From contig NZ_FRBS01000001.1 in NCBI RefSeq assembly GCF_900142675.1, forward strand, positions 620,001-684,000: DNA of 64,000 nucleotides. Direction: 5' to 3'. Under the pieces are notes generated by a model. It was not told the origin of the DNA. It searched no databases and worked only from the letters and a program-made list of their open reading frames with translations. Made by a program: the position numbers and the translations under genes. Shown piece after piece: positions 9,295 through 18,483 of the stretch; the first letter of the stretch is position 1, and each line of letters starts with the position of its first letter. The DNA comes from Shouchella rhizosphaerae. GTDB taxonomy: Bacteria; Bacillota; Bacilli; Bacillales; Bacillaceae_D.

Positions 9295-10077
9295 ATGAAA
9301 TTCGTATCGTGGAATGTCAATGGCCTGCGCGCATGTGTAAAAAAAGGCTTTTTAGATTTTTTTCAACAAGTGGATGCGGACGTGTTTTGCTTACAAGAAA
9401 CGAAGCTGCAAAAAGGGCAAATCTCGCTTGAGTTGCCTGGTTATGAACAATACTGGAACGATGCGGAGCGTAAAGGCTATTCAGGGACAGCGATTTTTAC
9501 TAAACACTCTCCGCTGTCTGTCACATATGGAATCGGCGATCATTTTCCAGAGAACGAAGGGCGGGTCATCACCCTTGAGTTTGAGACCTACTATGTCGTA
9601 ACGATGTATACCCCTAATGCCAAACGAGACTTAAGCAGGCTGCCATACCGGCTGCAGTGGGAGAAAGCCGCTAGGGAATACCTGACTCTATTAGCGACAC
9701 AAAAACCAGTTGTCTTCTGCGGTGATCTCAATGTCGCCCACCAGCCGATTGATGTTCGAAACGACCGAGCGAATGTCGGCAATTCAGGTTTTACGGATGA
9801 AGAAAGAGCCGAGTTTGGCAAACTGCTGGAGGCAGGGTTTGTTGATACATTTCGCCATTTTTACCCTGATGATGAGGATGCCTTTACATGGTGGTCGTAC
9901 ATGGCCAATGTCCGAGCCCGTAACATTGGCTGGCGCATTGATTATTTCCTTATTTCCAGGGCGTTGATGCCTTATCTTGTCGACGCTTCTATTCATTCAT
10001 CGGTTTTGGGCAGCGATCACTGTCCGATAGAACTATGCCTCGATTTGCAACCAAATGAATCATCGCGACCGTTTTAA
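9295..10077 (+). CDS. exoA: Exodeoxyribonuclease III / AP endonuclease ExoA
   Basis: 260-residue Mg2+-dependent 3'-5' exonuclease and abasic-site endonuclease of base-excision repair. Active-site motifs in order: SWNVNGLRA at the N-terminus, the metal-binding glutamate in [18 protein letters not shown] in the middle, RIDYFLIS, and the C-terminal GSDHCPIE. The ATG at 9295 is used: it lines up with the family N-terminus and follows GAGAGGGAGT, while the upstream frame extension has no family match. A terminator follows directly. Confidence 0.95.
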   Translation: MKFVSWNVNGLRACVKKGFLDFFQQVDADVFCLQETKLQKGQISLELPGYEQYWNDAERKGYSGTAIFTKHSPLSVTYGIGDHFPENEGRVITLEFETYYVVTMYTPNAKRDLSRLPYRLQWEKAAREYLTLLATQKPVVFCGDLNVAHQPIDVRNDRANVGNSGFTDEERAEFGKLLEAGFVDTFRHFYPDDEDAFTWWSYMANVRARNIGWRIDYFLISRALMPYLVDASIHSSVLGSDHCPIELCLDLQPNESSRPF

Positions 10078-10112
10078 AGCGAGTTGCTCGTGCTCGTGCA
10101 ACTCGCTTTTTC
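10078..10112 (+). terminator. Terminator of exoA
   Basis: Ten-base inverted repeat AGCGAGTTGC/GCAACTCGCT with a 10-base loop and a run of five T, starting at the exoA stop codon. Confidence 0.9.
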
Positions 10113-10268
10113 GGTCTTCCTATCGATAGTGTGTCATTGCTGACAATGAAGAACACTGGGATAATTCGCCACTTCTGCTTATGCAAGTTGGTCATTATGC
10201 GTTATAATAACGTGGAGAACCAGCGCTTTGGCCTGGAATTGAATAAGGGAAAGAGAGTGGGTACCGCT

Positions 10269-10985
10269 ATGGGCCGTAAATGGAATAATATTAAAGAAAA
10301 AAAAGCTTCTAAAGATGCCAATACAAGCCGGATTTACGCCAAATTTGGCCGTGAGATTTATGTAGCTGCCAGACAAGGAGAGCCTGATCCTGAATTAAAC
10401 CAAGCTTTAAAAGCAGTACTAGAACGGGCGAAGACGTACAATGTCCCGAAGTCAATCATTGACCGCGCGATTGAGAAGGCGAAAGGCGGCTCTGATGAAA
10501 GTTATGAGGAACGTCGTTATGAAGGGTTTGGGCCAAACGGGGCGATGGTGATTGTCGACGCTTTAACAAACAATGTCAACCGCACCGCATCTGACGTTCG
10601 CGCTGCTTTTGGGAAAAATGGCGGGAACATGGGCGTCAGTGGTTCAGTCGCCTATATGTTTGACAGAGTAGCTGTGATCGGTTTTGAAGGAAAAACAGCC
10701 GATGAAGCACTAGAGATTTTAATGGATGCCGATGTTGACGCCAAAGACATCATCGAAGAAGATGACACGGTGATTGTTTATGCAGAACCAGACCAGTTTC
10801 ATGCTGTCCAAGAAGCGTTCCGAAACGCAGGGATAGAGGAGTTTTCTGTGGCCGAGTTTTCAATGATTGCCCACAACGAAGTGACGCTTTCAGAGGATGT
10901 GCAAGCACAGTTTGAAAAAATGATTGACGCGATTGAAGACTTGGAAGATGTACAACAAGTTTTTCACAATGTTGACTTGGCTTAG
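10269..10985 (+). CDS. yeeI: YebC/PmpR-family protein YeeI
   Basis: 238-residue YebC-family protein; members are described as DNA-binding regulators or, more recently, as translation factors easing proline-rich stalling. The N-terminus [13 protein letters not shown] and [15 protein letters not shown] mark the YeeI subgroup; [12 protein letters not shown] and the acidic C-terminal [15 protein letters not shown] are family hallmarks. The ATG at 10269 matches the family start; the frame continues 138 bases upstream without similarity. Single gene, no clear terminator downstream. Confidence 0.93.
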   Translation: MGRKWNNIKEKKASKDANTSRIYAKFGREIYVAARQGEPDPELNQALKAVLERAKTYNVPKSIIDRAIEKAKGGSDESYEERRYEGFGPNGAMVIVDALTNNVNRTASDVRAAFGKNGGNMGVSGSVAYMFDRVAVIGFEGKTADEALEILMDADVDAKDIIEEDDTVIVYAEPDQFHAVQEAFRNAGIEEFSVAEFSMIAHNEVTLSEDVQAQFEKMIDAIEDLEDVQQVFHNVDLA

Positions 10986-11220
10986 GAGGGACAAGGAAGA
11001 CTAACCATGGCTTTCTGCTGCCTAAATATCCTTTTAGGAGCATGCTGATTTACTGAGATGTCAGGCTATTAGTGGCGCCCGTTTCTGCTGATTGACGCTA
11101 GCGGAACGGGAAAAGCCATAGCCGTCGTGTTCTCTTCCCATACACGTTGCATTGTTGGTACCATTAACAGATATTTCGGAATAGGGGAGAATACCGAAAA
11201 ATTTTTGGGGAGGAAACAAA

Positions 11221-11823
11221 ATGAAAAAAAGCGCATGGTTTCTCATAAGCACATTGTTAACATTAGTGGCATGCCAATCAGAGGAAACAGGGATTTTGCC
11301 GAAAAAGGCATTGTCCGAATCGGAAGAACGGTATTTGCAAATCGGTACCACTTATTCGTTTTCCTTTGATTTAAGCAATGCTGGTCACCAAGAAATAGAA
11401 GAGCTAAGCTTTTATAGCAAACGGTATCAAGACGGTGAACCCGTAGAAGAAGACTCTAATGAGTTGTTCACACTGTTTTTTGACAAAGACACGCCTTTCT
11501 CGGCTTACGAAGAACTTACGTTAGCGATAAAGGAACAAGAATTGGATGAGACGTTATACTATACATGCTGGATAGAAGGTGTAGAGAAAGAAGGGGATCG
11601 GGTCATGTACTCGACTGGCCCTCTAGCAGTGCCTGCGCTTTCTGGAGTAGACGGGAAAGTGGCGCTAGAAGCAGAGCAGCTGGATTTGCAAATGGAAGAT
11701 AATCCCCTTGTTTTGATCCATTCAGGCAACAGTGGCGCATCGAATTGGTATGAACCAAAGCAGCTTCAACAAACGATTGCCGACGAACAAGATGTGCTCG
11801 TTTTCGGCCTTATTTGGCATTAG
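11221..11823 (+). CDS. Putative lipoprotein of unknown function
   Basis: 200 residues with a lipoprotein signal peptide: basic MKKSAW, a hydrophobic stretch, and lipobox LVAC with cysteine at residue 18. The mature part is acidic and contains alternating hydrophobic positions suggesting beta-sheet; no domain is recognised. GGGGAGGAAAC precedes the ATG. Likely anchored on the outer face of the membrane. The ORF stops in a natural position; no frameshift is seen. Confidence 0.75.
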   Translation: MKKSAWFLISTLLTLVACQSEETGILPKKALSESEERYLQIGTTYSFSFDLSNAGHQEIEELSFYSKRYQDGEPVEEDSNELFTLFFDKDTPFSAYEELTLAIKEQELDETLYYTCWIEGVEKEGDRVMYSTGPLAVPALSGVDGKVALEAEQLDLQMEDNPLVLIHSGNSGASNWYEPKQLQQTIADEQDVLVFGLIWH

Positions 11824-11896
11824 GCAAGGACGGCTCAAAAAGAGCGTATGGCCTTATGATGATTTAAGACAAATAGAACGATTGGAGCGATGGACG

Positions 11897-12781
11897 ATGC
11901 CGATGGCGATTGTGTTCGTGCTATGTGCTGCGATGCTATGGGGAACAACAGGGACAGCGCAAGCATTTTTAATTGGCGCCCATCCGTTAGTAGTGGGGGC
12001 TGCGCGGCTATTGCTCGGGGGAATGAGTTTACTCATGTTTGCTATTTTGACTGGCAAATCGCTAAATATAAAGGGGTGGCCGAAATGGCCATTTTTTGTG
12101 AGTATTGCGGCTATGGCTGCCTACCAACCATTCTTTTTTACGGCTGTGTCAATGACTGGCGTTGCGGCAGGAACCGTTATCGCCATTGGCAGTGCCCCAA
12201 TAGTAGCAGGCTTGTTGGAGTGGGCCTTTTTTAAGCGGGTTCCAGGAAAGCGTTGGATGCAAGCAACAGCCTTGGCGATTGCCGGCTGTGTGTTGCTAAT
12301 GACCGCTGGCGATCAGTCCGTAGTTGTGTCACCGCTAGGGGTTTTGTTTGCTATAGGGGCAGGGCTTTCCTTTGCTGCTTATACATTAGCAAGCAAAGGG
12401 CTTCTAGCCAAAGGGGAGCCTGAAGTCGTCGTCGCATTTATCTTTTCTTTCAGCGCGATCGTGTTGTTGCCAACGTTCTTTTTATTTGAGGTCAGCTGGC
12501 TGCTTCATTGGCAAAATGGGCTCGTTGTTTTGCATTTAGGCTTGCTTGCGACTGGCTTGGCCTACATGCTTTTTGCGAAAGGACTAAAAGAAATTCCAGG
12601 CTCTCTTGCTGTAACGCTTGCATTAGCCGAACCGCTTACTGCGGCCCTTCTAGGAGTCAGCCTTGTGGGGGAGTCGCTCTCTTTCTACTCATGGGGCGGC
12701 ATTGCGTTGCTGTTGCTTGGCCTTTTGCTTGCTTCTATTGCGCCAAAACAAACACAGTCAAAACGGAGTATATCGCAGTAG
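11897..12781 (+). CDS. EamA/DMT-superfamily transporter (ten-TM metabolite or drug exporter)
   Basis: 294 residues, about ten hydrophobic helices in two repeated EamA halves. The first begins at VFVLCAAMLWGTTGTAQ and the second near VVSPLGVLFAIGAG. The repeat-end motif FAKGLKEIPGSLAVTLALAE is typical of RhaT/YdcZ-like exporters. The ATG at 11897 is chosen because GGAG lies 9 bases upstream and it sits at the first helix; the longer frame would add 55 hydrophilic residues overlapping the preceding gene. Substrate unknown, amino-acid efflux being common in the family. Confidence 0.85.
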   Translation: MPMAIVFVLCAAMLWGTTGTAQAFLIGAHPLVVGAARLLLGGMSLLMFAILTGKSLNIKGWPKWPFFVSIAAMAAYQPFFFTAVSMTGVAAGTVIAIGSAPIVAGLLEWAFFKRVPGKRWMQATALAIAGCVLLMTAGDQSVVVSPLGVLFAIGAGLSFAAYTLASKGLLAKGEPEVVVAFIFSFSAIVLLPTFFLFEVSWLLHWQNGLVVLHLGLLATGLAYMLFAKGLKEIPGSLAVTLALAEPLTAALLGVSLVGESLSFYSWGGIALLLLGLLLASIAPKQTQSKRSISQ

Positions 12782-12784
12782 GCG

Positions 12785-12814
12785 AAAAAAATAAGCAGGA
12801 GGGGGCCTGCTTAT
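12785..12814 (-). terminator. Terminator of the 57-residue gene
   Basis: Stem ATAAGCAGG/CCTGCTTAT followed on the minus strand by a run of T (A run at 12785-12790). Confidence 0.8.
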
Positions 12815-12827
12815 GAACGGTGTTCCT

Positions 12828-13001
12828 TTATGTTGTTCCCACTTTCAACACATGCCATTTGCCACTTTCGGTTAAACGAGCATGTACTTGTCGAGCCAAT
12901 TCTTTTGCTGCCATCACATCAGTAAAAGCCTTGATGGGGCAATAGCGCTGGCTGTGAAGGACAGTTACCGAGCCGTCATGCAAACAAGCAAGGGTATACA
13001 T
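12828..13001 (-). CDS. Small hypothetical protein, 57 residues
   Basis: Starts at an ATG preceded by GGAGGT at 7 bases, which rules in favour of this start over an in-frame ATG 33 bases earlier. The protein is slightly basic, has no membrane helix and two cysteines, and looks like a compact alpha/beta fold (YTLACLHDGSVTVLH, then a helix rich in A, E and R). Its own terminator follows. Not recognised. Confidence 0.6.
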   Translation of the reverse strand: MYTLACLHDGSVTVLHSQRYCPIKAFTDVMAAKELARQVHARLTESGKWHVLKVGTT

Positions 13002-13172
13002 ATGGCCGACCTCCATTTGTTGTAGTGGATACAATGTTAGTTTGCTGCAAATGGCGGTTTAAGGCAATCTTTATTGCAAAGACTTTATTCTTTTTTAATT
13101 GTTGTCACATAACATGGGTCTTATTTCGCCCTGCAAAAGCCATATCTATCTTTTTAGGCGGAAAAGTACAGT

Positions 13173-13508
13173 TTAATCAGGAAGGCCGAGAGCAATTTTG
13201 GCGTAACGTGACATTCTATCTTTTGACCAAGGCGGGCTCCAAACGATATTCACATCAACTTTTCCAATCTCCCCAAGTTCTTGTAATTCGGAAAGGGCCC
13301 GCTTGACGTCCGCTTGAATTGTTCCTGCAAGTGGACAGCCCATGGTCGTTAGCGTCATTTCTACCGTAACGTTGAACTCATCGTCTAGTTCAATGCCATA
13401 AACGAGGCCGAGATTGACAATATCAACACCAAGCTCAGGGTCAATCACTTCTTCTAATTGCGCCATTACCCGTTCTTTCGTTTCGTTTCTTTCTTCTTCT
13501 GTAGGCAT
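13173..13508 (-). CDS. yitW: MIP18/PaaD-family iron-sulfur assembly protein (SufT/YitW type)
   Basis: 111-residue DUF59 protein. DPELGVDIVNLGLVYGIEL and the LTTMGCPL active loop with its conserved cysteine are diagnostic. Such proteins help maturation of Fe-S enzymes in the cytosol. GGAGGTGAGC precedes the ATG. Stands alone here, not beside a suf operon, as in B. subtilis. Confidence 0.92.
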   Translation of the reverse strand: MPTEEERNETKERVMAQLEEVIDPELGVDIVNLGLVYGIELDDEFNVTVEMTLTTMGCPLAGTIQADVKRALSELQELGEIGKVDVNIVWSPPWSKDRMSRYAKIALGLPD

Positions 13509-13619
13509 AAGCTCACCTCCGCTAGATGTTTCCTTCTATTGTACAGACGGACAAAGAATGTTACCAGCAATCTGCTTATGGGCTTAGTCTGTCCAAATCA
13601 TCCTTCTTTATTGACCACG

Positions 13620-13648
13620 AAAAAAGACGGCGCAAAAGATGCGCCGTC
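13620..13648 (-). terminator. Terminator of metP-metS
   Basis: Nine-base stem GACGGCGCA/TGCGCCGTC with a 5-base loop, and a T run on the minus strand directly after it, 11 bases past the metS stop. Confidence 0.9.
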
Positions 13649-13659
13649 CTCATACATGG

Positions 13660-13776
13660 CTAGTTTGTCTTTTTACGACGTTTGGAGACAATGTACGCAT
13701 AGGCAATGCTTGCCACCATACCACCCCATAGAATAACCATACCAAGAATCATCATGACAATGGCGCTTCCACTCAT
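13660..13776 (-). CDS. metS: Small subunit of the methionine/alanine NSS transporter (MetS)
   Basis: A 38-residue ORF beginning MSGSAIVMMILGMVILWGG: one transmembrane helix, then the positively charged tail SKRRKKTN that should face the cytoplasm. It starts 2 bases after the metP stop with an AGGAGG ribosome site inside the metP 3' end, and a strong terminator follows. Position and composition match MetS, the small partner of the MetP neurotransmitter:sodium-symporter known from Corynebacterium. Substrate in this organism is inferred only. Confidence 0.88.
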   Translation of the reverse strand: MSGSAIVMMILGMVILWGGMVASIAYAYIVSKRRKKTN

Positions 13777-13778
13777 TG

Positions 13779-15278
13779 TTAATCATCCTCCTTCTTATAG
13801 GCTTCCAATTTGCCAGGAGGCCATTTAATCAGGCTAAGTAAAAGGCCGACAACAAAAGCTGCCCCGGCAACGCCCCAACCTGAAATAGCTAAGAAAGAAA
13901 GGGGCATATCCTCATAAGGTGCGCGAATGTTATTAATGAACGCAAGAATGATATTGGCGCCAAGGACGAGGGGAGTAATAAACATTAAGCTGAATTTCCA
14001 CCATGAGCCAATACGGAAATCAGATACTTCATTCATATGCCCTTGCAAGAAATCGAGCTTGCGCAAAATCCAAGCAACGATAATGACAGAGACAAGGCCA
14101 GCAAATGCAATGCCGAACTGGTTAATGAAGTTATCGACAGCATCTAACACGTTAATGCCCCCACGCGTCGCATACAACAACGAAATGATTGCCGATAAAC
14201 CGCCGCCAACGATAACCGATTTCGTTCGTGATACTTTGAATTTGTCTTGTACGCCAGCTATATACGTTTCTGTAATTGAAATCAACGACGTAATACCGGC
14301 CAATACGAGGCATCCGAAAAACAAGACGCCGAACAAACCGTTGAATCCTGGCATCGTATTAATGATTTCAGGAATCGCGATAAAGGCTAGACCAATGCCG
14401 CTCGTTGCCACTTCTGCCACAGGAACACCGAGATTACCAGCCATAAAACCTAGCGTCGCGAAAATGCCGATGCCTGCAAGTAGCTCGAAGCTTCCGTTGC
14501 TAAAAGCAGTAATAAACGCACTATTGTTCAAATCTTCTTTCTTAGGCAAGTAGCTTGCATAAGTAATCATAATCGCAAAGCCGATTGAAAGGCTAAAGAA
14601 AATATGCCCATAGGCGGCAACCCAAACACCAGGTTGGGCTAACGCTTGCCAATCAGGTCGGAAAAAGACATCCAATCCATTGACAGCACCTTCTAATGTG
14701 AGGGCACGTACAACAATTGCTAAAAACATCACAACAAGTAAAGGAATAAAAATGCGGTTTGCCCATTCGATGCCTTTTTTCACACCAGCTAACATGATCA
14801 CAAATACGCCTGCCCATACAACGATAAGCGGAATTAACACATTGCCATTCAATCCACCAAGCACACCAGCTTCAGTGGCTTCAAGGTAGTCCCCTAAAAA
14901 GAAACCTTGGGTGTCGCTGCCCCAACTTTGATTAAATGAAAACACCATATAGGACAGAGCCCAAGCGATAATAACCGAATAATATGTGGCCACAACAAAA
15001 GAGATCGCGACTTGCCACCAACCAAGCCATTCCGTCTTTTTATTGATGCGCGCAAATGAAAGCGGGGAAGATCCTCTGAATTTTTGGCCGATTGAAAATT
15101 CCATTAATAATAGCGGGATCCCTGCTGTAAGCATGGCAAACAAATATGCGAGAAAAAATGCGCCCCCTCCATTGTCATAAGCTACATAGGGGAAACGCCA
15201 TATATTTCCCAACCCAATTGCGGATCCAATAGCGGCCATAATAAAGCCGGCTCTTGTTCCCCATTGTTCTCGAGCCAA
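13779..15278 (-). CDS. metP: Sodium-dependent methionine/alanine transporter MetP (NSS family)
   Basis: 499 residues with about 12 hydrophobic helices. The Na+-site helix 1 signature is SAIGLGNIWRFPYVAYDNGG; the unwound helix 6 segment is FFSLSIGFAIMITYASY. A TTG start at 15278 is supported by AAAAGGAGGAG immediately upstream and by alignment with the family N-terminus MAREQWGTRAGF. It forms a two-gene operon with metS. Sodium coupling suits an alkaliphile. Whether the substrate is methionine, alanine or another neutral amino acid is not shown by sequence. Confidence 0.9.
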   Translation of the reverse strand: MAREQWGTRAGFIMAAIGSAIGLGNIWRFPYVAYDNGGGAFFLAYLFAMLTAGIPLLLMEFSIGQKFRGSSPLSFARINKKTEWLGWWQVAISFVVATYYSVIIAWALSYMVFSFNQSWGSDTQGFFLGDYLEATEAGVLGGLNGNVLIPLIVVWAGVFVIMLAGVKKGIEWANRIFIPLLVVMFLAIVVRALTLEGAVNGLDVFFRPDWQALAQPGVWVAAYGHIFFSLSIGFAIMITYASYLPKKEDLNNSAFITAFSNGSFELLAGIGIFATLGFMAGNLGVPVAEVATSGIGLAFIAIPEIINTMPGFNGLFGVLFFGCLVLAGITSLISITETYIAGVQDKFKVSRTKSVIVGGGLSAIISLLYATRGGINVLDAVDNFINQFGIAFAGLVSVIIVAWILRKLDFLQGHMNEVSDFRIGSWWKFSLMFITPLVLGANIILAFINNIRAPYEDMPLSFLAISGWGVAGAAFVVGLLLSLIKWPPGKLEAYKKEDD

Positions 15279-15807
15279 GTGTACTCCTCCTTTTAAAAAA
15301 TGATGAAATGTTTAAAAAACATTCTTCTCCAAGAGTCTACCGCTTCTGACTTCATTTGAAAAGATATTTTCTGAAAAAAATCAAAATAAATGGCTTTGGT
15401 TTCCCAAATTATCAAGCAACTGGGGGAGGGGTAGTGTCCGTTTTGACCGTCGGGCGGTTAAGAGAATACCGTTTTTTGTCAGTCCATTAGCTGACCTCCT
15501 CTATTTGTAATCGCTTTCATAACTATCGTGATTGAATAATGTCCATATAGAATCATACGAACTGGCAGTGCCGTTTATGAAAGATGGAGTGGGGATATAG
15601 ACTTAAAGCTAGAAGAATTATTAAAAAAGATCTTATCTGTGTCAAGGACAGTAGCCAACAAGCCTATCTGTTTTTAATTTCCGATATGTTAAACATTTTT
15701 ACCATGTTGGCATTTACGGCTTTATGTATCGCTTCACTGATAGTGTTGGGCTTTTTGGGGGGACAAACAGCGCATGGACAAAGGCTGTCTCATGCGCTGT
15801 TTATTTG
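15279..15807. other. 529-base intergenic region between metP and the AraC-family gene
   Basis: Upstream region of metP. It contains the metP ribosome site, an AT-rich segment at 15290-15400 and no recognised riboswitch: I looked for a SAM or T-box signature for a methionine transporter and found none. The rightmost part holds the hairpin after the AraC gene. A plus-strand 85-codon frame at 15584 lacks a ribosome site and is not called. Confidence 0.5.
15767..15800 (-). terminator. Hairpin downstream of the AraC-family gene
   Basis: Perfect 10-base inverted repeat ACAGCGCATG/CATGCGCTGT with a 14-base loop, 7 bases after the AraC stop. The following T run is poor on the minus strand and better on the plus strand, so direction is uncertain. 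Confidence 0.55.
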
Positions 15808-16668
15808 TCATTTTTTTACTGGAACCCATATCTCGCTGTAATAGTCCTTTGAATAAGGATCAGCATCACTAACGTATACTTCCATTTCGGGTCCACCTGA
15901 ATGTTCATATCCTGTTGCCGGAAACCATTCAGAAAAGATTCGCTCCCATACTTTTGGCATTGCATTAGGCATTGCCCCGTGTACCGGAAAAATAGCCCAA
16001 GTTGCCGCAGGAATTTGTCTTGTTTCCCAATCAACAGGAATTTGATCACTATTCTTTTCTGCAGCGATGAGGTAGGTTAAATTTTCCTGCTGTTTGTCAA
16101 AATCAATGCAAATACCAAGCAATCCAAGAGGGCCGCAATTTTTAGCAAGTTGTTTTGACAATCCATTCCGATTCGATTCATTCCAGAAAGCAGCAATCTT
16201 TCGGTTGTTCTCTCCGCCAATTGTAGTCGTACGAATGCTTTTTCCTACAACGGTAAACGCGTCTTTCTCAACAATTTTGTAATCCATTTCCACATCACCC
16301 TTTAATTGAATTTGAAAAGAGATCTTTGGGTAAGCCTTCAAGGATTGACTATGTTTTTTAGCATCGGATGGAGAGATACCATGTATTCGCCGAAATGCTT
16401 TCGTAAAAGATTCTGGGCTTTCATACCCATACTTCATTGCCACATCGATTACTTTAGATTTGGAATGAACGAGTTCTTGTGCAGCTACTGTAATACGGCG
16501 ATTCCGAATATATTCAGATACGGCATAGCCGGTTAACATACGGAACATCCGTTGAAAGTGAAACCTAGACATACAAGCAACCGCAGCAATTTCGTCAAGC
16601 AAAAGCTCGTTATCTAAATGGCTTTCTATATACTCAATGCTATCAAGCATTCTTTGAAGGCTTTTCAT
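15808..16668 (-). CDS. AraC-family regulator with C-terminal GyrI-like effector-binding domain
   Basis: 286 residues. The N-terminal 105 residues form two AraC helix-turn-helix motifs (LDEIAAVACMSRFHFQRMFR and VAMKYGYESPESFTKAFRRI). From about residue 125 a GyrI/Rob-type small-molecule domain follows, ending DPYSKDYYSEIWVPVKK. This Rob-like architecture typically senses drugs or amphipathic compounds and activates efflux. AAAGGAGAAC precedes the ATG. It may control nearby exporters, but no site was identified. Confidence 0.9.
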   Translation of the reverse strand: MKSLQRMLDSIEYIESHLDNELLLDEIAAVACMSRFHFQRMFRMLTGYAVSEYIRNRRITVAAQELVHSKSKVIDVAMKYGYESPESFTKAFRRIHGISPSDAKKHSQSLKAYPKISFQIQLKGDVEMDYKIVEKDAFTVVGKSIRTTTIGGENNRKIAAFWNESNRNGLSKQLAKNCGPLGLLGICIDFDKQQENLTYLIAAEKNSDQIPVDWETRQIPAATWAIFPVHGAMPNAMPKVWERIFSEWFPATGYEHSGGPEMEVYVSDADPYSKDYYSEIWVPVKK

Positions 16669-17066
16669 CGTATGTTCTCCTTTCTGTACTAAGTCTACGA
16701 ATATTGTGTTAGTCGTTCCTGTTCATCTGTGCTCAATTGTGACAGATTATTACCGCCAAATTCATTAGAGAAAGTATGCCATCATCATAGGGAAAGCTGT
16801 ATGAATGGGGATTTGTGTATTCAATGGGATCGCTCGTACAGATAGAGGTGAACACTATGTAGCTATGTAGAAGGGCATGATAAAACTTTACCACGAGAAA
16901 AGGCGGAGATCAAAAACATGTAAGGCTCATCCATGCATGTCAGAGCAAAACGGAGTCAAAAAGTCTGTAAAACTAGTTGAATGCAATCGTATTAGTAATA
17001 AAAAAGGATCTCAAATACTCCGATTTAAAAAGATGGGAGACGCTTTTCGTTAACTCATTATTGCTG
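16669..17066. other. Intergenic region upstream of the AraC and PadR genes
   Basis: About 400 bases between two divergently oriented regulator genes. I see no ORF with a ribosome site and no strong hairpin; it should hold the AraC-gene promoter on the minus strand. Confidence 0.5.
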
Positions 17067-17118
17067 TTGACAAATGGATCGAGTCCATATATCTTTTAGA
17101 TATATCTTAAAGATATAT
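17067..17118 (+). promoter_or_regulatory. Promoter and operator of the PadR-family gene
   Basis: A -35 TTGACA at 17067-17072 and a -10 TATCTT at 17090-17095 are separated by 17 bases. Two overlapping palindromes cover and follow the -10: ATATATCT-TTT-AGATATAT at 17087-17105, and ATATATCTT-A-AAGATATAT at 17100-17118 with perfect 9-base arms. PadR regulators bind such AT-rich dyads and repress their own operon, so autoregulation is inferred. Confidence 0.8.
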
Positions 17119-17128
17119 GGAGGGCGAG

Positions 17129-17641
17129 ATGAAAACAGAGGCTAAATGGATTGTGCTTGGCATACTGTCAGGAGGATGTAGAACGGGATACGAAATAAAA
17201 AAGGTCATTGATAATAGTTTTGAGCATTTTTGGAAAATGAGTTATGGACAAATTTATCCCGCGCTTAAAACGTTAGTTAAAGAGGGGTATGTTAGTCAAA
17301 TCGGAAGCGATGGGGATCGGAAGGAGTATGAGATAACGGAGGCAGGAAAGCATAAACTTCATGATTGGCTGGTGGCTCCTATTTACGATAGTGGACTTCA
17401 TAAAAATGAACTGCTCGTAAAACTGTTTTTTGGAAACGAAATGAACCGAGAACACGCTTTTCACCACATTTGTGAACATGAACGGTTGTTACAAGGAAAA
17501 ATGAAAGTTTACGAACAAATGGAAAAACAGCTAAGTATCCACCCCGGCGCTGAATTTTGGTTATATACGTTAGATTATGGAAAAGAAGTAGCTAAAGCCG
17601 AGCTGCAATGGTGCAAAAAAACAAAGGAGAAATTAAAATGA
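17129..17641 (+). CDS. PadR-family transcriptional regulator
   Basis: 170 residues: a winged-helix PadR domain (ILSGGCRTGYEIKKVID, SYGQIYPALKTLVKEGYVS, DRKEYEITEAGKHKL), then a C-terminal helical dimerisation domain of the Vir_act_alpha_C type. The ATG at 17129 follows GGAGGG that overlaps the operator; an ATG 12 bases earlier lies inside the operator and lacks a site. The stop overlaps the next start (ATGA), so the regulator and the DUF4188 protein form a coupled pair, as often seen for PadR and a phenolic-stress or detoxification gene. Confidence 0.9.
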   Translation: MKTEAKWIVLGILSGGCRTGYEIKKVIDNSFEHFWKMSYGQIYPALKTLVKEGYVSQIGSDGDRKEYEITEAGKHKLHDWLVAPIYDSGLHKNELLVKLFFGNEMNREHAFHHICEHERLLQGKMKVYEQMEKQLSIHPGAEFWLYTLDYGKEVAKAELQWCKKTKEKLK

Positions 17642-18102
17642 CAAAAGCGAAGCGAGTTAGTGCTCCCAATGACCAAGATGTAGTCATTTTTATCGTTGGC
17701 ATGAAAATCCAGCAGTGGTGGAATATCAAAGCATGGGGACCCGTTTTTAGTGCCATGCCACCGATGCTAAAAGAACTTTCCAGCAAAAAAGGCACTGGTT
17801 TTCTTCATTATGAAGCTGGTTGGAATGGCAGGAATATTGTGATTACTCAATATTGGGAAAACATAAAGTCGTTACATGATTTCGCCCATGGAAAAACGCA
17901 TATGAATGCTTGGACGCATTTTTATAAAAAAGCGGCTGACTCAAAAGGAGTTGGTTTTTTCCATGAAACCTATGTCGTGAAAGCAGGTAGCTATGAATCC
18001 ATTTATGTCAATATGAATAAACCGAGAGGGCTGGCAGCTGCATATTCTTCTTATGCAACAGAAACGGATTCCACAATGAGAAATCGATTAAAGAACGTAT
18101 AG
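17638..18102 (+). CDS. DUF4188-family protein (monooxygenase-like alpha-beta barrel)
   Basis: 154 residues. VVIFIVGMKIQQWWNIKAWG, GFLHYEAGWNGRNIVITQYW and the FHETYVVKAGSYESIYVNM segment match DUF4188, a dimeric alpha-beta-barrel family grouped with haem-containing aldoxime dehydratase-like and monooxygenase-like proteins. AAAGGAG precedes the ATG. Translationally coupled to the PadR gene, which probably represses it until an unknown ligand appears. Reaction unknown. Confidence 0.8.
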   Translation: MTKAKRVSAPNDQDVVIFIVGMKIQQWWNIKAWGPVFSAMPPMLKELSSKKGTGFLHYEAGWNGRNIVITQYWENIKSLHDFAHGKTHMNAWTHFYKKAADSKGVGFFHETYVVKAGSYESIYVNMNKPRGLAAAYSSYATETDSTMRNRLKNV

Positions 18103-18483
18103 CTTGTTTAACGCATGACCCGACCACTTTTAAAAGGATTTTCAAGGTCTATGGAAAAGTTGAATATTGGCGCCCTACCCATTAATCGTTTGCAGAAAAG
18201 TATGATATATTGTAAAGAGACGGAGGATTAGATACTAGAAAGGAAAATAAAATGATCGCCGTCTCATGTACAAATAATGTATTGGAGAATCACCACGACG
18301 AGTGGTGAATTTAAAGTAAGGGGCGTATATCGATCAAAATCTATGATTGATGATTATTTGCTCGAGTGAAAGGACAATTTTGCCACTGAACAAACCATTA
18401 AATCGGGCGCCGATTTTAAAGCTGGAAAACTATCCAGAACAACTGCTGATAGAGGCTCTTAGAAAATAAGCTCCGTAAATAGT
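18103..18483. other. Intergenic region with a possible gene remnant
   Basis: Mostly non-coding. At the right end a plus-strand frame closing at 18469 reads PILKLENYPEQLLIEALRK, which looks like genuine protein sequence but has no start or ribosome site and an upstream stop, so it may be the tail of a decayed gene. A small hairpin TCACCAC/GTGGTGA lies near 18290-18310. Confidence 0.4.

Noticed and set aside
13927-14553. 208-codon plus-strand frame inside metP
   Set aside because: Antisense shadow of a strongly conserved transporter gene; composition rich in T, P and N as expected from complementing hydrophobic codons.
15279-15500. Possible SAM or T-box riboswitch upstream of metP
   Set aside because: Searched for the conserved core sequences on the minus strand and found none.
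15584-15841. 85-codon plus-strand frame before the AraC gene 3' end
   Set aside because: No ribosome site, overlaps the hairpin and the AraC coding end, and no recognisable protein features.
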